In this document: piece after piece, positions 44,814-53,523 of the stretch
Layout of the letters: each line of letters opens with the position of its first letter
How positions within the stretch are numbered: the stretch's first letter is position 1
Assembly (NCBI GenBank): GCA_018654575.1
Contig: JABILI010000096.1
Coordinates: 30,906 to 94,905, forward strand
Source: Porticoccaceae bacterium
GTDB taxonomy: Bacteria; Pseudomonadota; Gammaproteobacteria; Pseudomonadales; Porticoccaceae
DNA: 64,000 nt
Direction: 5' to 3'
Translations under genes and position numbers: made by a program
Notes under the pieces: generated by a model
What the model was told of the DNA's origin: nothing
The model's input: only the letters and a program-made list of their open reading frames with translations
Database searches by the model: none

Positions 44814-46175
44814 ATGACAAACCAGAGTTCAACAAAAAGTTCTCGTCCTGAGGCGATATGGCCAGGCCTCGAAGCGGGCGTTCCAAAACCACTAATGCCT
44901 TATAGCCCGGCCATTAAAGCGGGTGGCTGGGTATTTATTGCAGGTCAACTTGCCAGTGATATGAAGACTGGTTTAGCACCAGAAATACGGCAAAAAAACC
45001 GTTTTTTGGAAGGTAAGCTTGCTCTTGAATCAGACTATGTCCTTGGTAATTTAGCCGATACCATTAAGGCTGCCGGGTGCGATATTGACAAAGATATGGT
45101 ACGAATTTGGCAGTATTTTGCGACTAATCACCCGACTGTAGCGGAATTTGAGCAAGGAAATAATTGGCCAAAAATAAGCATTGAACCCTATCTAAGATCG
45201 AGGCAAAAGTTCGTTAGCAACTGCCCACCATCCTCAAGTGTCGGCTGTAGCGAGCTCATGTGGCGAGACACTCAACTCGAGGTGGATATGATCTGCTTCG
45301 ATGATGATCATGAAACTAAGACTTATGGGGTTCCGAGCGGAATGACCCTACCACCAGGCTCACATACGCCGGCTCTACGAAGAGGTGACTGGGTATTCTT
45401 GTCTGCCGAGTCAGCACTGGACTGGGATGGCACTAACCCAGATTTGGCTCGTATGGGAGAATCTAGTAAATCAACAATGTGGTTTGGGTCAACCGTCGCC
45501 AAGCAGACAGAATACACGCTAGAAAAACTTGCGCGAATAGCCGAGACAGCTGGAACCTGTTTAGAACAAGCCGTGAAGGCAGAAGTTTATATCGGCCACC
45601 CTCGTGACTTTGCCGCGATGGATGAGGTTTGGAAGCATTGGTTTCCAAACAATCCTCCCGCCCGAGTTGTAGTCCCATACATGGGAATGGGCATCCGTGG
45701 AAGCAGAGTAGAGATTGCACTTACCTTGCTCGCTAACGATGCGACATTAACCAAACAAACCATCGAAACTAATGACGCGCCTAAACAACCTGGTCATGAG
45801 CCCCAAGCGGTTAAAGCAGGAAACTTCCTATTCTTTAGCACGCAGATGGCATTTGATTCTTCAGGGGTGCTTGCAGAGGGCATGATCCGTCATCCCAATG
45901 CCCCTTGGTATGGATCTCCAGGTCAAAATCAAATGCGCTATATGATGAAAAATGTAAATAGTATCTGTGAAGCTGCTGGGACGTCTGTCGACAACATCGT
46001 ACGTCGAGTTTGCTTTCACAACGACTTACAGTGGTTTTCCGACTCCATTCAAGAATGGGCGAGTTACTTTCCTGGAGACCGGCCGGTATCCACAACTATT
46101 GGTATTGCTGGTGGCCCGATGGTCGTTGAGGGCGCAAACACGCTACTTGACCTAATCGCCTATGTGCCCGACTAA
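44814..46175 (+). CDS. Triple RidA/YjgF-domain protein
   Basis: A 453-residue protein made of three RidA-like domains in one chain, about residues 28-163, 182-306 and 328-453. RidA normally works as a homotrimer that hydrolyses reactive imines or enamines, so this looks like a trimer built into a single polypeptide. Only the middle repeat keeps the active-site arginine (R284 in PPARVVVPY). The first has S141 and the third S426 at that place. It probably has one working site or a new role. It stands between two hydroxyacid dehydrogenase genes, where an imine intermediate from amine oxidation or deamination would be plausible. Confidence 0.85.
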   Translation: MTNQSSTKSSRPEAIWPGLEAGVPKPLMPYSPAIKAGGWVFIAGQLASDMKTGLAPEIRQKNRFLEGKLALESDYVLGNLADTIKAAGCDIDKDMVRIWQYFATNHPTVAEFEQGNNWPKISIEPYLRSRQKFVSNCPPSSSVGCSELMWRDTQLEVDMICFDDDHETKTYGVPSGMTLPPGSHTPALRRGDWVFLSAESALDWDGTNPDLARMGESSKSTMWFGSTVAKQTEYTLEKLARIAETAGTCLEQAVKAEVYIGHPRDFAAMDEVWKHWFPNNPPARVVVPYMGMGIRGSRVEIALTLLANDATLTKQTIETNDAPKQPGHEPQAVKAGNFLFFSTQMAFDSSGVLAEGMIRHPNAPWYGSPGQNQMRYMMKNVNSICEAAGTSVDNIVRRVCFHNDLQWFSDSIQEWASYFPGDRPVSTTIGIAGGPMVVEGANTLLDLIAYVPD

Positions 46176-46197
46176 ACTAACAAACAGGTAATTTCAA

Positions 46198-47079
46198 ATG
46201 ATATCAATAGGTTTTCTTGGTTTGGGGAAAATGGGTTCAGTTATGGCTCCATTGATTCTTGAGGCTGGGTATGGTCTTTCAGTATGGAACCGTAGTCCTG
46301 AAAAAGCCGACCATATCGTTGGTTTAGGCGCCAAAAAGGTATTAACCCCGGCCGAGTTAGCCAACACAACAGATATAGTCATTTCTATGCTCACAGATGA
46401 TGCCGCCATTCGCGCTGTTTATGAGGGGCCAGAGGGATTACTTAGCGTCCCGGTTAATGGAAAGCTATTTATTGATATGAGTACATTGCGGCCCCCTACT
46501 GTTCATCATCTTGCCCAACAAGTGTCCACAGCGGGTGCTAGCTTCGTCGATGCACCGGTGTCCGGAACCGTCGCACCAGCTAAACTTGGGAAACTCCTCG
46601 TTCTTTGTGGAGCAAGCAAAGACGACTTCGAACGTGCGCAGCCAATACTTGAGATTTTCGGTCGTCGTATTATTCATGCTGGGCCGGTGGGCCAAGGAAC
46701 CCTACTTAAGCTAGTGGTCAATCTTCCTCTAGCGGTTTACTGGGGCTCTCTTGCAGAAGCTATCGCCATGGGGAACCAAGGCGGTCTGGATCTAAAATTG
46801 ATGTTAGATGCCATTCAAGATAGTTCAGCGGCACTGGCGGTTTTAGGCCTTAAAGTACCGACTATTTTAGGTCAATCTGGACCAGTTGCTTTCGATGTCG
46901 CGAGTATGAAAAAAGATTTACTGTCGATGCTCGATACCGGTGAAAAATCCGGCGTTCCAATGCCTGCCACCAATGGCGTTCTAGATACTTATTCAGCTAC
47001 CTTAGACGGTGGGTTTGGGGACGCCGATGCGGTCGAAATTATTCGTTTTATGACGGAAAAAATGACGCAACCTAATTAA
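46198..47079 (+). CDS. Beta-hydroxyacid dehydrogenase (3-hydroxyisobutyrate dehydrogenase family), copy 2
   Basis: A 293-residue enzyme of the same superfamily as copy 1. The Rossmann motif IGFLGLGKMGSVMA is followed by WNRSPEKA, whose arginine is typical of the NADP-preferring GLYR-type branch. DAPVSGTVAPAKLG and GQGTLLKLVVN (K171, N175) form the active site. The different cofactor preference suggests that the two copies catalyse different steps or opposite directions. Gaps of 22 and 24 bases to its neighbours confirm the operon. Confidence 0.87.
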   Translation: MISIGFLGLGKMGSVMAPLILEAGYGLSVWNRSPEKADHIVGLGAKKVLTPAELANTTDIVISMLTDDAAIRAVYEGPEGLLSVPVNGKLFIDMSTLRPPTVHHLAQQVSTAGASFVDAPVSGTVAPAKLGKLLVLCGASKDDFERAQPILEIFGRRIIHAGPVGQGTLLKLVVNLPLAVYWGSLAEAIAMGNQGGLDLKLMLDAIQDSSAALAVLGLKVPTILGQSGPVAFDVASMKKDLLSMLDTGEKSGVPMPATNGVLDTYSATLDGGFGDADAVEIIRFMTEKMTQPN

Positions 47080-47103
47080 GTTAAAAAATAAAGAAGAGTA
47101 TCC

Positions 47104-48834
47104 ATGATCAATTCACAGATTAAAGACAATATGCGCATTGACTGGGATGTCCCCATAAAAATGGACGATGGCCTAATACTGCGGGCTGACGTATTTCGTC
47201 CAATACAAGAAGGCGAGTACCCAGTCATATTAACTCACGGACCCTATGCTAAAGGCCTGTCATTCCAAGAAGGTTATCCTAGCGCATGGCAACGTATGGT
47301 TGATGAGCATCCTGATGTTCCCGCTGGCTCAACCAATAAATATCAAAATTGGGAGGTTGTAGATCCTGAAAAATGGGTTCCTGACGGTTATGTTTGTGTT
47401 CGTGTGGACTCAAGGGGCTGCGGCGCATCCCCGGGTTATGTTGATCACTTCTCACCGCGGGAAACCCAAGATTATGCTCAATGTATCGAATGGGCAGGTG
47501 TTCAATCATGGAGCAATGGCAAAGTTGGATTAAATGGGGTGTCTTACTATGGCATCAATGCCTGGCAAGTCGCTTCTTTGCAACCTGCACACCTCGCCGC
47601 AATGTGCGTTTGGGAAGGCGGCTCTGACTGGTATCGCGACATGACCCATCACGGCGGAATACTGAACACATTTTGGGCTAACTGGTACGACATGCAGGTC
47701 AAAAATGTTCAGCATGGTCTCGCCGAACGAGGGCCGAAAAGCAAAGTGACTGGTGAGTTAATTTGCGGTACGACGGGTCTAACAGACGAAGAACTTACTC
47801 ATAATCGCTGTGATTTTGGAGAGGATATTCTGGCTCATCCACTGGACGATGAGTATCACAAACAGCGGTCCGCAGTCTGGTCAAAAATAACGACTCCCCT
47901 GTTAACCGCGGCCAACTGGGGAGGCCAAGGTTTGCACCCCAGAGGCAACTTCGAGGGATTTATGCGAGCGGCATCTAGTCAAAAATGGCTTGAGGCTCAC
48001 GGCCTTGAGCATTGGACAGAGTTTTATACCGACTATGGTATTGCATTGCAAAAACGCTTTTTTGGTCATTTTCTAAAGGGTGAAGATAACGGTTGGCTAG
48101 ATCAGCCTCCTGTTCAATTACAAGTCCGCAAGACAAATGGTTTTGAACAACGAACCGAAGATAATTGGCCCATTCCAAGAACGCAGTGGACGCAATTTTA
48201 TCTTGATTCAGACAATACCTCTCTCTCTCTAAGTCCTCCGATGAAGCGATCGACAATGACTTTTAGTGCCACAGGAGAGGGCATCACTTTTATGTCAGCT
48301 CCACTTGATAATGACACGGAGATTACAGGACCCAGCGCTATCAAGTTTATCATTTCATCATCAACGCCCGATGCTGATCTCTTTGTTATTTTACGCGTGT
48401 TTTCCCCGGAGGGAGACGAGGTAGTATTCCAAGGTGCCATAGACCCGCACACTCCGATTGGCCAAGGCTGGTTACGAGCATCTCATCGCAAATTAGATCG
48501 AAATTTATCAAAGCCGTGGCGACCTTATCATGCGCATGATGAAAACCAACCACTCTCTCCTGGGGAAAAGGTCCATCTAGACATTGAGATATGGCCAACA
48601 TCGATTGTTGTGCCTGCGGGGTTTCAGATTGGTGTTACAGTCAGGGGGCGAGACTATGAATATCCCCATGCGAGTGGTCAACGGCAATCTAACTTCAAAA
48701 ATGAGCTCCGCGGCTGCGGTCCTTTTTTACATGATGACCCTCGAGACAGACCGCCAGAGATCTTCAGTGGGGAAACAAGTATTCATATCGACCCTGAACA
48801 AGCGCCTTATCTCTTACTGCCAATTATTCCATGA
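47104..48834 (+). CDS. CocE/NonD-type hydrolase (X-Pro dipeptidyl-peptidase S15 family)
   Basis: A 576-residue cytoplasmic alpha/beta hydrolase. The nucleophile motif LNGVSYYGINAW contains S147, and VRVDSRGCGASPG near residue 100 is a family hallmark. The C-terminal jelly-roll domain (PPMKRSTMTFSATGEGITFMS onward) is typical of cocaine esterase and glutaryl-7-ACA acylase. Such enzymes cut esters or amides of bulky acids. It has no signal peptide. As the last gene of the TetR operon it may release the acid and amine parts of a conjugated substrate. Confidence 0.87.
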   Translation: MINSQIKDNMRIDWDVPIKMDDGLILRADVFRPIQEGEYPVILTHGPYAKGLSFQEGYPSAWQRMVDEHPDVPAGSTNKYQNWEVVDPEKWVPDGYVCVRVDSRGCGASPGYVDHFSPRETQDYAQCIEWAGVQSWSNGKVGLNGVSYYGINAWQVASLQPAHLAAMCVWEGGSDWYRDMTHHGGILNTFWANWYDMQVKNVQHGLAERGPKSKVTGELICGTTGLTDEELTHNRCDFGEDILAHPLDDEYHKQRSAVWSKITTPLLTAANWGGQGLHPRGNFEGFMRAASSQKWLEAHGLEHWTEFYTDYGIALQKRFFGHFLKGEDNGWLDQPPVQLQVRKTNGFEQRTEDNWPIPRTQWTQFYLDSDNTSLSLSPPMKRSTMTFSATGEGITFMSAPLDNDTEITGPSAIKFIISSSTPDADLFVILRVFSPEGDEVVFQGAIDPHTPIGQGWLRASHRKLDRNLSKPWRPYHAHDENQPLSPGEKVHLDIEIWPTSIVVPAGFQIGVTVRGRDYEYPHASGQRQSNFKNELRGCGPFLHDDPRDRPPEIFSGETSIHIDPEQAPYLLLPIIP

Positions 48835-48937
48835 TTGAGACGCTGACTTATGTTTTTGATTCGACCTCAAGACAAGCACATCAACAATATACGTAATCAG
48901 GCGCTACCTACGTCAGTTCGCTAACCTATAAACTCAA

Positions 48938-50374
48938 TCATACCCAGTTGTATCTACTTCGCATGCGAACAAATCGTTCAACATTGACTTCCTTTATTAG
49001 CGTTTGCTGGAGGGCATCTAAGTTTTTTACAGCTTCATGCCGATCAACAGAAACGTGTTCGCCATCCTTAATAATCGCCCGCCCCTTCACCATCACTCTG
49101 CTAATAGCCTCTGGACTCGGTCCATTACCGTAGACAAGATTGGGAATGATGGCGGCGGGAGGGGAGAGTTGCGTTTCCCCTCGACGATCAATCATTACTA
49201 CATCGGCGTCTTTCCCTGCTTCTAAGGAGCCTATGCGGTCATCCATCATCAATGCCTTGGCACCACCAATCGTGGCTAACTCAAGAGCCTGCTCGGCGCT
49301 TCCCCAAAGGACCTCTTCTCCTGTCCAGGCAGACGTTGAATCTCCGGACCGACGTCGATATTCATCGCCTAAACGCTGCCCTGTTAAAAAGCTCCTCATC
49401 GCTGTCCACAAATCATGGCCGTAGGCAACCACCGGGCCGTCTAATCCCAACCCACAGGTGACGTCACGTTCTAAGAACTGGCGCGCATCAAAGCTGACTA
49501 AACCAAGCACCTGCTCCATGTCTGGCACAAGCGCAATAGTGGCTCCACAGTCTCTGATCAACTCAGCTTCACCAGGTCGCAAATTCTGCGCATGAGCGGC
49601 AATGACATTGGGCCCAAGAATGCCCGCATCGGCCAACCACTCAAAAGAACCGCCCTTCCAGCCTCGTCGATCGGCTAAATATTTCTGATCGAACACTGCG
49701 GGAGCATGGATATCAAACTGACGGTCATTTTCGACAGTCCACTCCCAGAGAGCCTTGAGATGATCTGGCTCACAATAGGTAATACCGATAGTTGAAGCAG
49801 TGACGGTAGTGAAATCATCTTCCCACTTTTTCTTAACACGCTCAGTCTCTGAAAGAGCAGTATCCAAATTCTCACGGAAAGGCTCAGGCACTGCATCTTG
49901 ATCATTGATAGTGAGTCTCGCCATTCGACAGCGGATACCCGAATCTCGAACCGCTCTAAGAACACCATCGATAGAATCTTTATGCACATGCGTAAAATGA
50001 TCATCTGCGGTTGTTGTTACTCCGCGACGCACCAAATCAAGAATGGGAGGCATTGCAGACACATAGGACCTTTCTTCATCGCAGGCTCCGGTCATTGGGT
50101 AATAAAACCCAAAAAAACGTTCTTCAAACGTGGTTCCCTCAGCCATACCGCGCATACATCCTTGGACTAAATGCCCATGCACATTGACTAGTCCAGGAAT
50201 AATGATGTTTCCATCTCCACCTAGCTCTTCCTGCCCAACATAGTCGCAGTCATTACAATCACCTACACCAACAATCAGTCCATCAGTGATGGCTACATAC
50301 CCATTGGTGAATACGTTGCGGTCGATGTCCATGCTAACAACCATGCCCCGCAATAAGGAGTCACATTTTTTCAA
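48938..50374 (-). CDS. Amidohydrolase, deaminase/chlorohydrolase type (TrzN/AtzA/SsnA-like)
   Basis: A 478-residue metal-dependent hydrolase of the subgroup that includes guanine deaminase, cytosine deaminase and the triazine hydrolases. The metal ligands are visible as H66 and H68 (NVHGH), H223 (DIHAP), H261 (AAHAQN) and D312 (GLGLDGP). The beta-sandwich ends are present at both termini. It probably removes ammonia or another leaving group from a nitrogen heterocycle. A LacI-type operator identical to the one before the LacI gene lies 80 bases upstream. The gene stands alone. Confidence 0.87.
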   Translation of the reverse strand: MKKCDSLLRGMVVSMDIDRNVFTNGYVAITDGLIVGVGDCNDCDYVGQEELGGDGNIIIPGLVNVHGHLVQGCMRGMAEGTTFEERFFGFYYPMTGACDEERSYVSAMPPILDLVRRGVTTTADDHFTHVHKDSIDGVLRAVRDSGIRCRMARLTINDQDAVPEPFRENLDTALSETERVKKKWEDDFTTVTASTIGITYCEPDHLKALWEWTVENDRQFDIHAPAVFDQKYLADRRGWKGGSFEWLADAGILGPNVIAAHAQNLRPGEAELIRDCGATIALVPDMEQVLGLVSFDARQFLERDVTCGLGLDGPVVAYGHDLWTAMRSFLTGQRLGDEYRRRSGDSTSAWTGEEVLWGSAEQALELATIGGAKALMMDDRIGSLEAGKDADVVMIDRRGETQLSPPAAIIPNLVYGNGPSPEAISRVMVKGRAIIKDGEHVSVDRHEAVKNLDALQQTLIKEVNVERFVRMRSRYNWV

Positions 50375-50454
50375 CTTAATTTCCTCGTTTTCGTTCTCTT
50401 TCTCAGTCTATAGCCGCAAAAGGCTCTATAAGAATAATGCCAATTTTTCATTTT

Positions 50455-50468
50455 TGCAAGCGTATACA
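50455..50468. promoter_or_regulatory. LacI-type operator candidate before the amidohydrolase gene
   Basis: TGCAAGCGTATACA, identical over 18 bases (TTGCAAGCGTATACATTT) to the site upstream of the LacI gene. It lies 80 bases before the amidohydrolase start and 130 bases downstream of the lyase stop, so it serves the former. Confidence 0.65.
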
Positions 50469-50599
50469 TTTTTAGTAAATAAAAACAAATCTTTTATTAG
50501 ACTTCGTTTAAATTGCAACAAATTATTATACTTGCTGTATCTATATGTAATCTTGCAAGGCTATTCAGGTTTCTTTTGGTCCTATAAATTCATCCTAAC

Positions 50600-51529
50600 C
50601 TAGATACCACGAAAGCCTTTAGGTAAGCCTGCGTTAGGCGTAAATCCATACAAAGATTCATTAGGCAGCGCGTCACTTAAAATACCTCTGACCTCTAAGA
50701 GCAAAGGTAGACTAATGCCCGTACTTAAACCCATGGCTTCTAGCATGAAAACCAGATCTTCCGTCACAATATTACCACTCGCGCCTGGGGCAGCTGGACA
50801 ACCGCCGAGCCCACCAAGAGAGCTATCGATAGTAGTAATCCCCTCTTCAAGAGCTGCAAGAGCATTGGCAAGTCCCAAACCATAGGTGTTATGTAAATGA
50901 ACGCCTGTGAGGCTTTTATCGCCTACTACTTGCTTGATGGACCTTACCAAACGCTTCACCTGAGCCGGATTTCCATAACCAGTGGTATCAGAGAGTCCAA
51001 CTTCATCACAACCCGCCTCCATGGCTCGCTCTGCAAGCCTGAGTACTTTATCTTCACTAATAGCACCCTCTATGGAACAACCAAATGCTGTTGATAATCC
51101 GACTTCGAAATGAGGTTGCTGATGGCTAGGTAAACTTTTTACCATGTCGGCAATAGACTTGATTTCGTCCAACATCTGAGTATGTGTTTTGTTTAAATTG
51201 CGCTGACTATGGGTCTCACTAACTGAAAGTGGAATTGACATCTTATGAACACCGCTTGCTACAGCATCAACCGCACCACGATAATTTGGAATCAATGCAG
51301 CAATAGTAAGACCTTCGATTTGTTTACAGTACGCAACCAACTCTGCAGTATCCGCGAGCTGGGGCATCAATTTGGCGGGGACAAAAGAGCCGACTTCTAT
51401 TTCTCGCACGCCGGCCATAGCTTGCGCATGGATCCACCTTTTTTTTTCAGTGGTTGGCATTATTGATTGGATGTTCTGCAACCCATCTCTTGGCCCAACT
51501 TCACTAATTAAAATATCTGGATCGGTCAT
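50600..51529 (-). CDS. Hydroxymethylglutaryl-CoA lyase-like enzyme
   Basis: A 309-residue DRE-TIM lyase. R14 and D15 (VGPRDGLQN), H211 and H213 (HLHNTYG) and C244 (GGCPAAPGASGN) match the metal ligands and the catalytic loop of HMG-CoA lyase. It splits a 3-hydroxy-3-methyl- or related hydroxyacyl-CoA into acetyl-CoA and a keto acid. In a cluster with CaiB and LeuCD-like genes it could work on citramalyl-CoA- or hydroxy-methylglutaryl-type esters. It lies divergent to a CaiB transferase gene with a 134-base gap, so the two are probably regulated together. Confidence 0.88.
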   Translation of the reverse strand: MTDPDILISEVGPRDGLQNIQSIMPTTEKKRWIHAQAMAGVREIEVGSFVPAKLMPQLADTAELVAYCKQIEGLTIAALIPNYRGAVDAVASGVHKMSIPLSVSETHSQRNLNKTHTQMLDEIKSIADMVKSLPSHQQPHFEVGLSTAFGCSIEGAISEDKVLRLAERAMEAGCDEVGLSDTTGYGNPAQVKRLVRSIKQVVGDKSLTGVHLHNTYGLGLANALAALEEGITTIDSSLGGLGGCPAAPGASGNIVTEDLVFMLEAMGLSTGISLPLLLEVRGILSDALPNESLYGFTPNAGLPKGFRGI

Positions 51530-51543
51530 TCTCTATTCCTGAG

Positions 51544-51600
51544 TCACGTAAAGAGTAGTTTGATCTATATAATTTTATATTGATCTATTATTATATCATT
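51544..51600. promoter_or_regulatory. Divergent promoter region with TGATCTAT repeats
   Basis: The gap between the lyase and CaiB genes holds two TGATCTAT copies about 20 bases apart around an AT-rich dyad (ATATAATTTTATAT). It may be an operator for both genes. No copy is seen elsewhere in the window, so confidence is low. Confidence 0.25.
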
Positions 51601-51663
51601 ACTACAATTAAATATCAGACTTTGTCTTCAATTTGAGCACTTACACTTACCGAGAACAACATT

Positions 51664-52866
51664 ATGAGTCAGGCCGAAGATCTACCATTATCCCACATCA
51701 AAGTGATTGAATTTTCGCATATGGTTATGGGGCCATCTGCATCAGCTGTTCTTGCAGACCTTGGCGCTGATGTCATTAAAATAGAACCCATAGGGGGAGA
51801 TAATACACGTCGACTGCGAGGATCAGGTGCCGGTTACTTTGCTATGTACAACCGCAATAAGCGCAGTATCTGTATTGATCTAAAGTCAAAACGTGGCAAC
51901 GCATTAGCCAAAAAACTCATTAGCGACGCAGATATCTTAATAGAGAACTTTAGACCTGGTGCTATGGATAAACTGGGCTATGGGTATGCTGATCTTGTAA
52001 AAGACAATGAACAGCTAATTTATTGTTCAGCTCGAGGTTTTCTTAATGGTCCTTATGAACATCGTACGGCTCTTGATGAAGTCGCTCAAATGATGGGAGG
52101 TCTAGCTTATATGACTGGATTGCCAAATCGCCCAATGCGCGCTGGAGCGTCCGTCATCGATGTAATGGGCGGTATGTTTGGAGTAATCGGTATTCTTGCA
52201 GCTCTAGAGATGCGCAAAATCCACGGTAAAGGGCAGCAAGTCGCAAGCTCCCTTTTTGAAAGCACTGTTTTTCTGATGGGCCAACATATGGCTCAAGAAG
52301 TCGTTATGGGCGAACCCGTCAAACCAATGTCTATTCGTACCTCAGCATGGGCGATTTACGATATCTTTAATACTAAAGACGATCAACAAGTTTTTGTTGC
52401 CGTTGTCAGTGATACGCAATGGTTGATGTTTTGCAAAGAGTTTAATCTTGCAGAATTTGCGGCTGATGCAAGTCTAGCCGTCAACAATGATCGGGTCGCC
52501 CATCGCGACAGAATCCTCCCCGCTGTACAAGAAATTTTCCTAACGCTCAACAAATCGGATTTAATGGAACAGCTCGAGAACTGCGGCCTTCCATTCGCAG
52601 GAGTTGGCACGCCTTCTGACTTATTTTCCGACCCCCACCTACTTGAGTCTGGGGGGCTTTTAGATGTAAAACTTCCCAGCGGTGAAACCACTAAACTACC
52701 TGGAATACCTATTCAAATGTCTGGTAAGCGCTTCAATATTAGAAAAAACGTGCCTTTACAAGGAGAGCATACCCTCGAAATTCTCGAAAATGCCGGCTTT
52801 ACCGCTAAAGAAATAGAAGAGTTTTTGCAAGATGGGATTATCGAAAGACTTGAAGATAATTCTTAA
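51664..52866 (+). CDS. CaiB/BaiF family CoA-transferase
   Basis: A 400-residue class III CoA-transferase of normal length. VLADLGADVIKIEPIGGDNTR and NRNKRSICIDLKSKRG lie in the N-terminal half. LDEVAQMMGGL supplies D138, the residue that forms the acyl-anhydride and glutamyl-CoA-type intermediates. It moves CoA between two carboxylic acids without ATP. It lies divergent to the HMG-CoA-lyase-like gene and convergent to the second LeuCD-like operon, so a C5-C6 dicarboxylate (itaconate, citramalate or a methylated relative) would fit the neighbours. Confidence 0.88.
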   Translation: MSQAEDLPLSHIKVIEFSHMVMGPSASAVLADLGADVIKIEPIGGDNTRRLRGSGAGYFAMYNRNKRSICIDLKSKRGNALAKKLISDADILIENFRPGAMDKLGYGYADLVKDNEQLIYCSARGFLNGPYEHRTALDEVAQMMGGLAYMTGLPNRPMRAGASVIDVMGGMFGVIGILAALEMRKIHGKGQQVASSLFESTVFLMGQHMAQEVVMGEPVKPMSIRTSAWAIYDIFNTKDDQQVFVAVVSDTQWLMFCKEFNLAEFAADASLAVNNDRVAHRDRILPAVQEIFLTLNKSDLMEQLENCGLPFAGVGTPSDLFSDPHLLESGGLLDVKLPSGETTKLPGIPIQMSGKRFNIRKNVPLQGEHTLEILENAGFTAKEIEEFLQDGIIERLEDNS

Positions 52867-52884
52867 ATCATCAGTAAAATATCA

Positions 52885-52910
52885 GGGCCCTATTTACCTT
52901 AAATAGGCCC
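52885..52910. terminator. Hairpin between the convergent CaiB and LeuD genes
   Basis: GGGCCcTATTTA and TAAATAGGCCC pair with one bulged base and a three-base loop. It covers the last codons of the LeuD gene, so it can end both transcripts. No long T-run follows. Confidence 0.55.
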
Positions 52911-53523
52911 AAGGCCGCTTGCTGTGATCAGTCGTTTTAAAGGCATTGATGGCATCATTCAACTTCATCGTAACGTCTATTGCATCTAGGCCTTCAAGCA
53001 ACATCACCCGATCACCTGCCGGCAACTCAAAAGGGTATATGCCGCCATCTGGTCCAGTCACATGACAGCCTTCAAGGTCGATATTTAAAGGGCTTCCTTG
53101 AGGATTTGATGCCACCTGATCGGCGAGGACAGTTATTGTTTTTTCATCTAGAACAATGGGTAGCAATCCATTTCTAATACAATTGGTAAAGAAAATAGCG
53201 CCAAAACTTGGCGCTATAATGGCCCGTATCCCATAATCAACCAACGCCCAAACAGCAAACTCTCGTGACGAACCACACCCCATATTCCGCCCCGCTAGTA
53301 AGACCGTCGCGCTGAGATACTCCTCTTGATTAAGTATAAATTCCGGATTTAGCTTTTCTTTGTCTGTCCCTCGATCAAGAAAACGCCAGTTAGCAAACAA
53401 GCTCTTACCAAGGCCCATCTTAGAAACGGTCTTCATCTCACGAGACGGCATAATCGCATCTGTATCGATATTAATCTTTAACAAAGGTGCCGCTATGCCT
53501 AAATGGGTATTGAATTTTTTCAC
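52894..53523 (-). CDS. LeuD-like hydro-lyase small subunit (second pair)
   Basis: The small swivel subunit of an aconitase-family hydro-lyase. NIDTDAIMP and GCGSSREFAVWALVDYG are the family signatures. The upstream reading frame could give a longer protein from an ATG at 53613, but that would overlap the large subunit by 94 bases and add residues unlike any LeuD. A GTG at 53523 overlaps the LeuC-like TGA as GTGA and gives the normal 209-residue length (VKKFNTHLGIAAPLLKINID), so I choose it. The partner gene is immediately upstream. It differs clearly from the first LeuD-like protein at 214-864. Confidence 0.85.
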   Translation of the reverse strand: MKKFNTHLGIAAPLLKINIDTDAIMPSREMKTVSKMGLGKSLFANWRFLDRGTDKEKLNPEFILNQEEYLSATVLLAGRNMGCGSSREFAVWALVDYGIRAIIAPSFGAIFFTNCIRNGLLPIVLDEKTITVLADQVASNPQGSPLNIDLEGCHVTGPDGGIYPFELPAGDRVMLLEGLDAIDVTMKLNDAINAFKTTDHSKRPWAYLR

